64,000 nucleotides of DNA from Pinus tabuliformis. Lineage: Eukaryota > Streptophyta > Pinopsida > Pinales > Pinaceae. This document shows positions 12,356-26,294 of this stretch, piece after piece. Every line of letters begins with the position of its first letter. The stretch's first letter is position 1. The notes below the pieces were generated by a model, which saw only the letters and a program-made list of their open reading frames with translations, was not told the DNA's origin and ran no database searches. Location: positions 310,999,340 to 311,063,339 of the forward strand of contig CM062820.1 in NCBI GenBank assembly GCA_031772625.1, in the 5' to 3' direction. Both the position numbers and the translations under genes were made by a program.

Positions 12356-12943
12356 TGTTGGCATTAATGCCAACAGAGTCATGGTATTGCTTGTCATATG
12401 TCTTATGTCAATTTGACGATGATGTGTAATGAATGTTTGGTTGTAGCTATGGTTAGATTGTTGGTCTTTCTGGTTGGAATTTATGTCAACTTGGTTGTGG
12501 CATGACATAGTGGAGGTGCCTCTATAGATGCTGGAGGTAGTTGGATGAATGGATGTTGCTACTATAGGTAATCAGATTACCACTAACAGTATTGGGTATG
12601 ATTATACATGTGTTGGAAGCATTGGAGTTTCTGCTACATGTGTTGGAGATGTTTCTACAGGTGTTGGACACTGTTTGATGGCTAGTTGTTGCTTCTACAA
12701 GTGTTGAGGTAGATGGACAGGTTGATAGTGTTGCTATAAGTTTTGGAGATGTTGGATAAGTCCTAGATGAGTTGATGAAGGTCACCTAATATTTTTCATG
12801 TTGTCATGAGTTTGATGACCTTGTAGTAAGACATATACTTCTTTTCATTTAATGAAATTGCTTGTGGAAGGAGAGGATGATGTCCGTAGCATCCTCTTGG
12901 AGTTTGGTTGGAAGACTCTGTGAGGAAGAAGAGAAAAGGAGCT
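12356..12943 (+). repeat. 3' LTR, first part (split by insertion)
   Basis: Starts TGTTGGCATTAATGCC straight after the polypurine tract and parallels the 5' LTR at 6708-7610 without the 297-base insertion. It breaks at GAGCT (12939-12943), where the giant-LTR element begins, and resumes at about 30408-30413. Confidence 0.85.
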
Positions 12944-13653
12944 TGTTGACAGTGCTAGACCCACCAACATATTAGGGGATCTCATGGGTGAGAATTCCAA
13001 ATTAGATCCCAGATCGTTATGTGTAGGAGTCCCAGCAGTGGGTCATACGGTAATGCCTTGATCACGATTTCGCACAGAGGCAAGTAAGATGTCCTCATTT
13101 GTAGCAAGAGTGTGACATATGTAGTAAGCCAAGGAAGGTACATGAGAGGTTCTAACACAAAGAGGGTGAGGTGAGTGTGCCCCTTGGAAACCTGTAATAG
13201 TACTTGGCTTAGAAGGGAACACACGAGCAAAGATGCATCATCGGTTAGAAAGCAAGATAGCTGGAAATCCAAAGTTATGTTCAAACCAACAACACATCTG
13301 CAACAAGATTCATACAATTTCATAAAAAATAGCTCACACACAAATGCATAAGTTTAATAACATACATTGCTACAACAACCAGAATAGTCAAACTACAATA
13401 ACAACATATGCATGAAAACATGTTGGCTTTGTTAAATTAAGAAGTGTAAGTTCCAGTCATGCAATACATCCATGTACGCCCCTAGTACCAATAGTGGAAT
13501 GTTACAATCACAACTACTTGCTCCTCCAAAGAGATATACTAGCTCTGCGCAATGGAGAAGCCAAGGCTCGCTACAATATTATCCAAGATTTCTCTAAGAT
13601 ACTCATATCAGAATCTTGGCTGACCAAAAGCCTCGACAATGAGTTATGAGGGA

Positions 13654-13663
13654 CTATTTATAG
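13654..13663 (-). promoter_or_regulatory. TATA box of giant LTR, minus strand
   Basis: CTATAAATAG on the minus strand. The partner LTR has a related TATATAAATAG at about 22203-22213. The position, past the LTR coding region in minus orientation, suits the element's own promoter. Confidence 0.45.
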
Positions 13664-13901
13664 CAAAGAGTGGGGTGACCCTTGACATTCCCCTTTGTCA
13701 CAATTCATCTACCCTCATGACTCTTCATCTACTCTATGACTGTTACATCTAACTATTGACACTTGAACTTACACTTGACAAGATGTTACATTACAATGCA
13801 CATGTACCCATGTGAGACAAAATGGCTTGAGAAATCATGCAAGGCATCACTATGACTGGGACGACCGTGGGAAGTCCAACTCTTCAACATCCTCACGATG
13901 A

Positions 13902-16900
13902 TCAATAATAGCGTAATGATGCCAAGATCATTAATCTGCGATGGTGTCCGTGTACTCTAAGGTAACATATTTTTAGAACTTGACTCTTGCCTCCATAGCA
14001 TCCAGGTACACTACTCGGGCTCCTCTGTCCAACTTGTTTGAAAGCATGTGCATCATTGTCTTCAATGGGCCGGACCAGCAACATACTTGTGCATGGTGTC
14101 TGCACTAATTGGCAAGTCTGGTCTAGTGGCTATGTGCATCAACTCATCAAAGTACGAGTCAAGCTCTAGTATGACCTGTGCCTTTGTCTTCACCTGGGTG
14201 AGAATCCCAATAGATGGGATCACATGTGTGCACACGATAACATCCATATTCTTGAATACACATGCATGGGAAGCCTGTAGACTAGTGATGAGTTATAGGA
14301 GCTCTTCATAGTTCTATATCTGACTTCAGATGCATGCCTTCAGCTCGACCGCTCTGTGTTTCATCATCTTAAGCAAGTGAAGGGGGGCTCCCTTGTATCT
14401 CATCGCCCATGTTTGTATGTAATCAACAACAACATGCACGTTCGACAAGATACGTGCTCTTCTAGTACATCGATGTTGTCATCCATTGAGATGGACAACT
14501 ACCTTATGTATGGTACCAAACATGAAATACAACACCCGCATAACTGTGTCAAGGGACAATACTTCATCTAGTATTTCCTTCATGAGTTCTACTCAGGTGG
14601 ACGTTGTCACCAACTCTCCTCCTTGCTTGGCTGTTTGTAGCTCCTTATCCATTCGCTTATTCTCAGTGATTAGAAAGCAAACACTTGAGCTAGTGGCTTC
14701 GGCATATGCTGGAGAAGCATCGGCCAAGGTTGCTATATGTTTGCACACGTCAAACACGATCACTCGTTCGTCGTACTATGCAGGAGATGTTTGATCTTCC
14801 AGAGTTGACACTCTACAGGATTTCACAACTTTATGTTGAGACTCATCAAATGAGATGTTATGCATATCTCCTTCCGGTTGATCTCCAAGGATCTCTATGT
14901 CTCTTTGGTCACTTGGGAATTTCTCATCTTCTAGATGTGGTGAAGCTAGTGGGTCAACCTCTTGGTGGTGAGACATGAGGTCGATGTCCTGCTCTAACTC
15001 CTACTACTCCATGTCCATATACATCTGTTCAAGCACTTGCTCTATCTCCTGAGCAAAGTCCTACTCCTGCGATAGTTCACCCTATTTGCCTGATGCCAAC
15101 TGTTCTGATGAGTCCACTACCTGTACAGGTGTTATTTCATCTGTCTACAGATGATGCACCCCCTGATGTACCTATTGTTGCTGTGCTTCCCTCTCATGTT
15201 TGCACAGCTCCTATTCCTTTTGGAGCAGCTCCTTCAACTCATGCAACTCCTTCTCTATTTTCTCCATCCTTCTTTTCTCCCTCTACCTTTGCATAATTTT
15301 CTTGTCATGTTGTTGCCTCTTTGCCTCTATATTCATAGTTGCTTTCTCCACAATTGGATCTACTTGGATCTTGCAACTTTTCTCTTCCTCCATGCGATTG
15401 TCAATCTTCATCTTGCCCTTGTCATGCACTGGTATGTTCACCTCTACTATTGCTACTACTTCTGGTGCTCTCTGGTATGCTGCTTCACGTTGCCTTGCTA
15501 ACCATTCCACAACGAAGCTAACCTGTTCATTGGGTTTGGAAAAATTGTAGCAATATCTCCATGGCTCCTCCTCTGCCCAATGAAATGTCTCATGGATCCA
15601 GTTGAATTATACTATCGTGCAGTGATCTTTCACAAGACAATGCGGGTCATACAGATTGTAACTTTGGAGGTCGAATGGATAATTCTTCATCTACTCTTCT
15701 TCGACATCCGCATGCTTGAAACTTTGGATCTCGCATAACCCAAAGCACAACGGAAGAGTAGTCCATGGTGCCTTCTTCTTCCGGTGTAGCCTAGCCGTCA
15801 ATCCTACCGAGATTTGATATGGTACATCCTGCATGACGAGTATGTCCAAGGAAAACTTTGGTAGCACATGTGGAGGCTTCTCCATGTTGTACATCTGTAT
15901 GAAGGTGCTATATGGTGAGGCATGCCAATAAGCTATGTTTATCAATGCCTCCATTGCTGCCATCAACATGGAGGGTGGACCCTATTCGAATATCATCTTG
16001 TAAACTAGGGTAAAAAAATGATCAGACAACCATGTGATAACTCCTCTGAAGTTGCATTTAGACAACATCTTACAGCAGTCTCCATCGGTGACCATGCTCA
16101 CTTCAAGCCTGGAAAATCCCATCAGGCAAAAAATGCATCCAAGATGTAGGAAGGCATGTAGGCTTCTATTTTCATACCTTTGGGCGGTTTTCGATCCCTT
16201 TTTACCTGTTCCTTCAGCTGATGAGTCAATATGCTAGACCAGCTGAATGGTTTTCCCTCTCTAGTCAGTTGGTCCAATGCAATCACCCAACCTTGTGGGA
16301 AGGTTTCCATGCTTTCTTGGCCATATAGTCGACATGAAAAGATGGCCAAGTATTGATATGACTTATGTAGTATCTTCGTCTTGTAGATCTAGTTGGGTGT
16401 CATCTTGAATCTAGTCGGCTCCTTTACCTAGTTCTTCAAGATTTCTCTGGAGTGGGAACTGCTACTGGGTATGCTGAAGGGAGTCTCCATGATCGTCATA
16501 GGCTCAGATAGCTGATACATCTCATCATAATCCTGTGCCTTGAAGGTTTCAATCTTCATCTGCTAAAACTACTCAAAGTCATTGTCTCAAGATCTGTGTG
16601 TGAGATGATCTAGTATATCATGTCCGTGCATGGGAATGCAGGGTATCTGCATGCAATCCAGTAAAAGCTAGACTTGTGAATGTTCACATATACCTGGCGG
16701 TCTTCGAGGTATTCCCAAAATGTGCTTACAAATGCATCATTGACCACTTTCCATTTCAACTTGATGTCCTTGTCTAGAAACAACCTGATATCTTCATATA
16801 TTGGTAGACTTGAGGACACTCGCTCGACTACTGCTCCAGTTGCACTTCCGTCAGTGTATTTTGATCTTGCTCTCTTGGAGGCCGTTGATCTTGTACTGCT

Positions 16901-17023
16901 AAGAGGTGGATGAACACTTGAAAGATCTGGAGACAAAGCGACATGCATGGCAAGAAATCTGTTAGTAAAAACCGAAGCAAACTTGAGGAATGACACATCA
17001 CATACCTGGGGAAAGACTAGCAA
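13902..17023 (-). pseudogene. LTR-encoded protein of unknown function, degenerate copy 1
   Basis: A series of minus-strand reading frames with a matching series in the other LTR. It starts upstream of a Ser/Lys-rich stretch and continues through PIYEDIRLFLDKDIKLKWK, DRQVYVNIHKSSFYWIACR (16610-17023), WVIALDQLTREGKPFSWSS (16122-16349), LMAAMEALINIAYWHASP (15691-15969), EVVAIVEVNIPVHDKGKMK (15283-15510) and ILTQVKTKAQVILELDSYF (14062-14247). Stops and frame changes interrupt it. Two TAG stops (after the CTDMIY and near the NWV..ARFKMTPN segments) also occur in the other LTR, so the frame was already broken, or spliced, in the parent copy. I do not recognise the family. Confidence 0.6.
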
Positions 17024-18536
17024 GGATTGCGCAATTTCTTCTAGGAGGCTAGGAGACTAGCTGTGAAACTTGCAAAAAAAGAAGTCTGGGCTATTTGGGG
17101 AGGTTGACTAGATGTTGGATTTGCACAATACACAATCTAGACTGACTGTTGATTGCTAGAATTGTACAATGCACAATTCTAGCTGGCAATGACTACAAGC
17201 TTAGTGACTACGTTGCGCAATTTTCTGGGCTAGCAGTCAGTGTCCCTTAGAATTGTGCAGAGAAATCCTAGAGGATAGTCACTGGGTAGAAATGCGCATT
17301 TTCTGAGAGGATGATAGAGCCTTCCTTCTCTAGATTGCGTAATCCTGTCTTGGTGAGGCAGAGTTCAGGCCAAGGCTGCCGAGGCCTGCCGATGGGCAAT
17401 TGGAAGAAAACGTGAAAGTGAATTCATGGTGATATTGTGTGTAAGCAAAAAAAAATGATCATGCATGCAAACAGTGAATGAACAATTTAGAAAATGGAAC
17501 AACATGCATGTGGGTGAAGTGGATCACCAAATCAGCAACTGTTCATGCAAAACAATTTCATGCATGCGACATCAGTGAGATGCTAACAAAAAATGAAACA
17601 GTGCTAGTATAAACTAGTATACATGTAAACAACAACAAGCTTTCAAAGAAATCAAGAAAACAACAATCACACAAGAGAAAACACAAAAAGCGATAGAAAT
17701 ACTAAAAAAGACAAGTTGAGACTACTTACCCATGGATAACTGATCTAGATGTGTTGTGGGATGTCAAAGCTCCAAGATTGATTTGAAGAAATGAGCTCTA
17801 AAGTGTCGAATAAATAAGTTTGAAGCTCATGACACGCATGCCACAAATCAAGGCAAAAGCAACACTAGGGGGGAAGATTCTAAAACGATCTTTGCAAGTA
17901 ACCTCTAGCTACTAAAAATAGCTCCCTGAATCATGGGATGCCTTTGCATGTTGCCATTTTATATTCCAGGAAAAAGAAATTCATGCACGCAAGTCAAGTT
18001 TCCTTGGTCCCTGGTGGAACTAGTCAACCCAACTACACATGCAAGAGCCCGCTCAACTGTTGGGAGAAAATGTGCATTTCTGGAAGGAAGCTAGGCTGGA
18101 TGCCCAGAATATTTGCCCAATTTCTTGCTAGAGTAGCTGACTATTGCCCAGGATTGTACAAATTTTGGGTTGAGGAGCCTTGCTGGGAGGAATTGTGTAT
18201 TTTTTTGCATGAAGCCTGATAGGAAAATTTGCGCAGTTCTAGAGCCCAACAGGCTTCCAGATAGAATTAGGAAATTTTTGGAGGGAATGCTGGTTTACCT
18301 CCATAATTGTGCAGTTTATTGAGGGAGCTACTCAGCCTGTAGCTGGACCAAGTCTAGGATAAATAGCCTGTGAGGGTAGTGCAACAAGATTTGATAGACA
18401 TTTTGTCTTTGTGCAAGAAAATCACTGAAGCTTGTGTACTTGACAAAGCAAGACATGTTGCTGTGAAAGCTTGGTAAGGAGACTCCAAAACGAAGCTAAG
18501 GAATTTTTTTTGAGGGTGGTTGTAGCTGCTACAACA

Positions 18537-21499
18537 CTTGGTGAAACATTGGTAGAACTCCAGTTCTCTGAATGGACCTTTTTCATGGAAAACAAATCTA
18601 ACACCTCTGGAGGTATTATTTAGTTCTTAGTTTGTCTTGGTTTCACACTAGCCTGATTGTAAGATGTAGCACCTGCCACTCTCTTGGTCAATTGACACAC
18701 ATTCCAGGCCAAGGCAATAGATTTGTTTTGATTAGGTTTGAGGGGTATATTGGTGCATAAACAGTATAGTCGTCAATGTCTTAGTTTCATCTCTGGTGTT
18801 TCTCTGCTGCCAGTAGGCACAGTACCCCGGTGGAGTCACATAGGAACACAAGCATGGTTTCGCTGCCAGTGAGCTTGGTCAGTACCCCGATGGAGTTCCT
18901 TGCATCACCTCTCTGCACAGGAAGCCTTTCTCTTCTTTTGCCTTATTTATTTTTCTTTTTTCATTTTTACTTTTCATCATTTCATAATTTTGCATAGCAC
19001 TTATTCATTTTAGAGGTGGAAGAGGGATCCCAACTTATTGAGAGCATAAGAGGTTGTTCCTTTACAAAAGTATTTTATTATAGACCTCTGATGTGCTTGT
19101 TAATGTTTTCCCTCTCACCTTAATCTACTTGACTGAGCTGACAAGGGTTAACCCAAAATAACCGACTAGATTAGGTGACACTAGTTAGCACGCAAGTGTC
19201 ATGTTTTCACCAAGGTTCAATTCAAATAGTACGTATTTTCCATCGATGTATCATGGAATAAAAGTAACAAGTTCTTCATACAAATCCAGGATGATAGAAA
19301 ACCAAGTAGTGATAGTTGTACAAGGCCTCTTGTACTTTACCCAGCTTGTTTCAAGAGTCATACATGGTTTCATGCGAAACTAACCCACAAACAAAAACAA
19401 GCAAACAAGTAATAAGCAAAGCAGAGGCAGAAGTAAATGCGAAAGTAAAGTGATAAAGCAAACAAGCAAGCAGGCAAAAAAACAAGCAAAGCAAGTAAGA
19501 AAACAAGCATGCAAGAAAACAAACTAAAAGCAAACACTACTCCTACTCCTAAGCTAATGGTGCATGGGCTTAATTATGTGAAGTGATATTTCCAATGCAG
19601 CCACCAACACATTGGTTGACCTAGTTGGTGAAGGCTTGGTCCATGCGCAACCTGGTTGTGCGAACAAAAAAAAGAAAGATATAACAATGAAGACAAACAC
19701 ACTTCATGTTTAAAAGTGTCCATGGGACATAAGTGAGTGCAAGTGCATGACATGTTGTCCATGGACTCGTCATAGTGTTGTGCGACACTGCATGCATCTT
19801 TGAAGCATACACATACTCTTGACTATGACATGAAAGGAAATGAAAGGAACAAAGACAACTTGTGTCGTGCACACATGCTTGCAATGTAAGATTCCTCCAA
19901 TGCATGACCGATGGGATCGTGCAGTTCGAGTGGAGGAAGCATGTGTGTGAGATTGATCTTCAATGTATACGGATGATTAATGAGGAGCTATGGGTGATTG
20001 AACAATTTCCTGATCGGAAGTGAAACTAACCCCAAGAGAGAAAGGGCCTGACATAACCATTAGCTCGAGCTGAAGTGCCTCGATAGTCTTGGATGATTCG
20101 AATTCATCGTCAGATAGATCATCATAAACCAGTGTCTTTGAAAAATCGACTGTGATAAAATCATGATTGTCATTGAATATAAGAGTAAATGGATCGTGAT
20201 AGCCATGATCAGAAAAATCAATGATTTCATCGCATCCTCATGATTTGATGAATCAAATAAAGGGGTATATGAAAAGCAAACAAATTCATCCTCTATGTTT
20301 CTGGAAAAGGCATATGAAAACAAAGTGGATTTTCAATGAATAACTTGTCCTATTTGTTATCAGATGATGGAATGACATCCGGTGTGTCTCGCGAGTGATC
20401 AACAATGGGTACATTCGTAGATGAAGATACAAATGTGAAATCATGGATGGAAGGTTCACCAAAGACGTCAAGGAAGAATGGAGGAGGCTTGGATAGAAGG
20501 GAGTCATCCTTTGCCAAGTATTGATGCTCAAGCTCCCAGTCATACTCTTCATGAATGATAGTGCATGTTGGTTGTGCTACACCAACTCAGTTAGTGGCTT
20601 GTCCCTCATTCACAACAAGTGTAGAGTCCGGAATGGAAGAACACAAGATAGTATCATCCAGAGGATTAACCAAGTATGAAGATCGAGGTTGTGGAACAAA
20701 ATTCATATGACAACTCAATGGACTCACAACCAAATCTGCATGAAAATTAAGCGAAGTTGATTTTGGGAGAATGTGACAGTTGAATAGATGTGCGAGCATG
20801 ATCTCCCACATCACTTTGTAGTGGTGGAGATGTTTGATGAGGGGACAATGACAATGACCATATCTATCTATGATTGTGTAGCTCCATCACTGAAGAATAC
20901 TGAGCGAGGCTTGATTTCAAACTTCTTCTTGGCATGAGTAGATTTCTTAACACAATACTCAAATCGGTCCCAAAGATAGAAAAATTTCATCTGGCTCTTC
21001 GAAGCTTGAAACTGCAAATCACGGAAGCACTGCCAAAAATCCATTGGTGATTCATGCAGAGCCTTCCATTATTTTAATGATTTTTGGTCAATATGTTCTG
21101 GATAAAAATGATAGCAAGTGTCTTCAATGAGATCACAGAAGTGCTCAAGAGAGTGCACGTTGTCATCTAGTAGGCTGCACAACCATCGATGTGGAGATTC
21201 AAGAATTGTGTATGCAAGCAGCAAACTAGCTTGATTGTCAAAACATCCATCTTCCTCATGAAGAATGGAAAGAAAGTCATGTAAGAACTCAGGCCAGGCC
21301 ACTTCACCTTCACCATCATATGTGTATGTGGACAAGTGATCGAAAAACTTCCTCGTGATGGTAACAGATTCAGAATTCGAAAAAAATCATGAAGGGAGAA
21401 TAGTGCAAGACTCCATGATAGATATGCAAATGTTCAAAATAGGATGAGAGGATGTAGCTTTTCATCTGACCCTCCTTCTAGCACTAGAAATGTTGATGG
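18537..21499 (-). pseudogene. internal region of giant-LTR element with gag remnant
   Basis: The gag-like part is minus strand at about 20345-21335: WPEFLHDFLSILHEEDG, SPHRWLCSLLDDNVHSLEHF and DLIEDTCYHFYP resemble the helical core of plant gypsy gag, and a later frame reads ELEHQYLAKDDSLLSK and PPPFFLDVFGEPSIHDF, wording typical of the gag C-terminus in gypsy elements. Frames are interrupted. From 18537 to about 20050 I find no coding signal: two copies of a CAGTACCCCGRTGGAGT word at about 18820-18895, and a purine-rich run at 19384-19530. No pol motif. Confidence 0.6.
19384..19530. repeat. AAGCAAAC-type simple repeat
   Basis: An irregular array of AAGCAAAC, AAGCAAG and AAGAAAAC words on the plus strand, giving a long pyrimidine-poor stretch. 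Open frames through it are low complexity and unlikely to be genes. Confidence 0.75.
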
Positions 21500-22316
21500 T
21501 GTTGGACCTGCCAACATGTAAGGGAATCTCCCTGGTGAGAAGTCCCAATTAGACCTCAGACCGTTTGGTGTAGGAGTCCTAGCAGTGGGTCATATGGTAA
21601 TGCCTTGACCATGATTTCACACAGAGGAAAGTAAGATGTCCCCATTGGTAGCAAGTGTGTGATAGTTGCAATAAGTCAAGGAAGGTGCATGAGAGGTTCT
21701 AACATAAAGAGGGTGAGGTGAGTGCACCCCTTGGAAACCTGTAATAGTACTCGTCTTGGAAGGGAACACGTGAGAAAATATTCATCACTGACTAGAAAGA
21801 AAGATAGATGGAAATCAAAAGTGATGTTCAAACCATCAACACATCCGTAACAAGATTCATACAATTGCATACAAAATAGTTCATACACAAATGTGTAAGT
21901 TAAATAACATATGTTGCTACAGTAACCAGAATATTCCAAATACAATAACAACATATGCATGAAGACATGTTGGCTCTGTTATATTAAGAAATGTATGTTC
22001 TGGTTATACAATACATCCATGTACACCCGCTAGTCCCAATAGTGGAACACTATAGCCACAATCGCCTGTTCCTCTAAAGAGATATACTAGCTCTATGCAT
22101 TGGAGAAGCCAAGGCTCGTTACAATATTGTCCAAGATTTCTCTAAGATACTCCTATCGGAAGCTTGGCTAACCAAAAGCCTCTACAATTAGATATGAGGG
22201 ACTATTTATATAAAAGGCTGGGGTGACCCTTGACATTCCCCTTTGTGACATTTCATCTACCCTCGTGACTCTTCATCTACTCTATGACTGTTACATCCAA
22301 CTATCAACACTTGAAC

Positions 22317-25300
22317 TTACACTTGACAAGATGTTACATTACAATGCACATGTACCCATGTGAGAGAAAATGGTTTGAGAAAGCCATGCAAGACATCACT
22401 ATGACTTGAAAGGCCATGGGAAGTCCAACTATCCAACATTGTCATGATGATCAACAATAGCGTACTGATGCCAAGATCGGTAATCCTTGATGTTGTCTGT
22501 GTACTCCAAGGTGACATCTTTCTCAAACTTGACTCTTGCCTCCATAGCATCTGGGTACACTTCTCAGGCTCCTCTGTCCAACTCGTCTGAATACATACAC
22601 ACCATTTTCTTCAATGCGGCCTTACCAACAACATAATTGTTCATGGTGTCTGCACTGATCGACAAGTCTGGGCTGGTGGCTATGCACATCAACTTGTCAA
22701 AGTACGAGTCAAGCTCTAGTCACACTTGTGCCTTTGTCTTCGCTTGGGCAACAGTCCCAATATATGGGATTGCATGTGCATGGACCAAAACATCCATATT
22801 CTTGAATACATGTGTATGGGAAGCTTCTAGACTAGTGATGAGTTGCGGGAGCTCTTCATAGTTTTGGAATTGACTTTGGATGTGTTCCTTCAGCTCGACC
22901 GCTTTGGGCTTCATCATCTTAGGCAAGTGAAGTGGGGCTCCATTGTGTCTCATTGTCCATCTTTGTATGTAATCAACAGCAGCACGCATGTTCGACAAGA
23001 CACATGCTCTTCTAGCACATCGCTGCTACTGTTCGTTGAGATGGACAATTGCCTTATGCACGGTACCAAACTTGGAATACAACACCCGCATAACTATGTT
23101 AAGGGGCAATACTTCATCTAGTATTTCCTTCTTCAGTTCTGCTCGGATGGATGCTGTCACCAAATGTCCTCCTTAGTTATCTGTAGCTCCTTAGCCATTA
23201 GCTCATTCTCAGCTATCAGAAAGCAAACACTTGAGCTAGTGGCTTCCGCATATGCTCTAGTAGCATCGGCCAATGCTGTTAGATGTTTGTGCACGTAAGA
23301 CATGATCACTCATTACTCATATTGCGTAGGAGATGTATGATATTTCAAAGTTGACACTCTACGGGATTACACATTTCTCTGTTGAGACTCATCGAATGAG
23401 ATGTTATCCATCTCTCCTTCTGGCTGATCTCTAAGGATCTCCATGTCTCCTTGGTCACTTGGGACTTGCTCATATTCTAGATGCGATGAAACTGGTGGGT
23501 CGACCTCTTAGTGGTGAGGCATGAGGTCGATGTCCTTCTCTAACTCTTCCTGCTCCATGTCCATATCCATGTATTAAAGCACTCACTCTATCTCTTGAGA
23601 AAATTACTTCTCCTGTGATGGTTCACCTTGTTTGCCTGATGCTAGTTGTTCTGATGAGTGCGCTACCTGTATGGGCACTATTTCGTCTGTTTGCACATGT
23701 TGCACCCCCTATTGTACTTGTTGTTGTTGTGCTTCCCTCTCATGTTTGCACAGCACCTGGTCCTTCTAGAGTTGCTCCTTCAACTCATGCAACTACTTCT
23801 CTATTTCCTCCATCCTTCTTTTCTCCCTCTGCCTTTATGTGATTCGCTTGTCGTGCTGTTACCTCTTTGCCTCTATAGCCATAGCTGCTTTCTCCACCAG
23901 TGGATCTGCTCGTAACATGCAGTGTTTCTTTTCCTCCATGCGATCGACAATCTTCCTCTTTCAATTGTTACGTACTGATAGGTTCACCTCTACTACTATT
24001 GTTGCTTGATGTTGCTTCACTAACCATTCTACAGTGAAGCCAACCTTTTCTTGGGTCTGGAGAAACTATAGAAATATCTCCATGGGTCCTCCTCCACCCA
24101 ATGAAATGCCCCGTGGATCCAGTTGAATTGTACTCTCGTGCATTGATATTTCACAAGACAATGCAGGTCATAAGGATTGTAACTTCGGAGGTCGAATGGA
24201 TACTTCTTCATTTGCTCTACTTTGACATTCGCATGCTTGAATCTCTAGATCTCATATAACCCAATGCACAGCGAAAGAAAGGGCCATGGTTCCTTCTTCT
24301 TCTAGTGCAGCCTAGTTGTCAATCCTGCCGAGATGTGATATGTTAATTCCTGCATGACAAGTATGTCCAAGGAAAAATTCAGTAGCACATGCGGAGGCTT
24401 CTCCGCACTGTACATCCGTATGAAGGTGTCAGATAGTGAGGCATGCCAATCAGCTATGTCTATTAGTGCCTCCAGTGCTGCCATCAACATGCGGGTGGAT
24501 CCTGTTCAAATATCATCTTGTAATCTGAGGTGACGAAATGATCAGAAAACCGTGTGATAACTCCTCGGAAGCTACATTCAGACAACATCTTACAATAAGT
24601 GTTCATAGCAGTCTTTGTCGGCGACCATGCCCACTTCAAGCTCGGAAACTCCTGTCAGGCACAGACTGCATCCAAGATGTAGGCGGACATGTAGATTTCT
24701 TCTTGCATACCTTTGGGCAAATGTCTAGCCCTTTTTACTTGTTCCTTTAGATGATGAGCCAATATGTTGGACCAGTTGCATGGTTTTCCCTCTCTGGCCA
24801 GTTGGTCCAGCATGATCACCCAACTCTGTGGGAAGGTTCCATGCTTTCTTGGCCATAAAGTCAACATGCAAAGATGACCAAGTATTGATACGCCTTCTGT
24901 AGTATCTTCGTCTTATAGATCTAGTTGGGTGTCATCTTGAATCTAGCCGGCTCATTTACCCAGTTCTTCAAGATTTCTCTAGAGTCGGCACTGCTGCTAG
25001 GTATGCTGAAGGGAGTCTCCATGATGGTCATGAGCTTTGAGAGCTGATACATCTCATCATAATCTTGTTCCTTGAAGGTTGCAATCTTCCTCCCTCTGAC
25101 ACTACTCAAATTCATTGTCTTAGGATCTGTGTACGAGACGATCTAGTGTATCATGTCCATGCATGGGAACGTGGGGTATTTGCATGCAGTCTGGTACAAG
25201 CTGGACTTGTGAATGTTCACATATACCTGGTGATCTTTGAGGTCTTCCCCAAATTTTCCTACAAATGGATCGTTTACCTCTTTCCATTTCATCTTGATGT

Positions 25301-25709
25301 CCTTGTCTGGAAACAACTTGGTATCTTCATAGATCGGTAGACTTGAGGACACTCGCTCAACTGCTGGTCCAGTTACACTTTCGTCAGTGCCCTTTGATCC
25401 TACTTTCTTGGATGCCATTGATCCTTTACTACGAAGATGTAGATGAACACCTAAAAGATATAGAGACAAAGCAACATGCATGGCAAGAAATCTATCAGCG
25501 AAAACTGAAGAAAAATTGAGGAATGACATAACACATACTTGGGGAAAGACTAGCAAGGATTGCGTAATTTTTTCTAGAACACTTGGAGACTGGCTACCAG
25601 AATTGCACACAAAGTAGTCTAGGCTATCTGGGGAGGCTGACTGGCTGCTGGATTTGCGCAAGGTGCAATCCAGGCTGAGTGCTGACTGTTGGAATTGTAC
25701 AATGCACAA
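22317..25709 (-). pseudogene. LTR-encoded protein of unknown function, degenerate copy 2
   Basis: Counterpart of the region at 13902-17023. Best stretch is 25143-25709, with an internal Met at about 25418 (MASKKVGSKGTDESV) leading into LPIYEDTKLFPDKDIKMK and HQVYVNIHKSSLYQTACK; then MNLSSVRGRKIATFKEQDY (24921-25115), WVIMLDQLAREGKPCNWSN (24655-24867), a segment with VQFNWIHGAFHWVEEDPW (24029-24211) and MSNMRAAVDYIQRWTMRH with a long helical tail (22720-22998). Frames shift between these pieces and several stops are shared with copy 1. It lies wholly inside an LTR, in the orientation of the element. No catalytic motif is evident. Confidence 0.6.
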
Positions 25710-26294
25710 TTCTAGCTGGCAATGACTGCAAGCTCAGTGACTACATTGCGCAATTTTCCTAGCCAGTAGTCACTGTCCCTTAGAATTGATCAAAGAAAGC
25801 CCAGAGGAGAGTCACTAGGCAGGAATGCACATTTCATGAGAGGAAGACAGAGCCTTCCTTCTACGGATTGCACAATGATGTCTTGGTGAGGTAGAGTCCA
25901 GGCCAAGGCTGCCTAGACCCGCCAATGGTTAACTGAAAGAAAATGTGAAAGTGAATGCATGGTGATACCTAGTGTAAGAAGATGCAAATGATCATGCATG
26001 CAAACAATGAATGAAAGATTCAGAAAATGGAACAACATGCATGTGGGTGAAGCGGGTCGCCGAATCGGCGACCGTTCGTGAAAAACAGTTGCATGCATGC
26101 GACAGCAGTGAGATGCTAACGAAACTTGAAATGGTGCTAATACAAGCTAGTATGGATGTAAATGACAGCTAGTGTTCAAATAAATCAAGCAAACAATAGT
26201 CACACAAATGAAAACACAAAAAGCGACATAAATGCTGAAAAAGAGAAGTTGAGACTACTTACCAGTGAATAGCTAAGCCAGATATGTTGAAAAG

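Larger units (their letters stand above)
12944..18536 (-). repeat. giant LTR, left copy (3' LTR of a minus-strand element)
   Basis: A repeat of 5593 bases with a matching copy at 21500-30407. Shared landmarks include CACCCGCATAACT (about 14532 and 23083), the GTACGAGTCAAGCTCTAG block and the CTACAACA end. It contains a long degenerate minus-strand coding region (13902-17023) and a minus-strand TATA box at 13654-13663. Most plant LTRs are a few hundred to 2000 bases, so this is exceptionally long. Confidence 0.85.

Noticed and set aside
14062..14978. Plus-strand frames in the giant LTR (14048-14311, 14486-14978, 15093-15550)
   Set aside because: They oppose the minus-strand coding series found in both LTR copies; the plus frames are not kept between copies as well.
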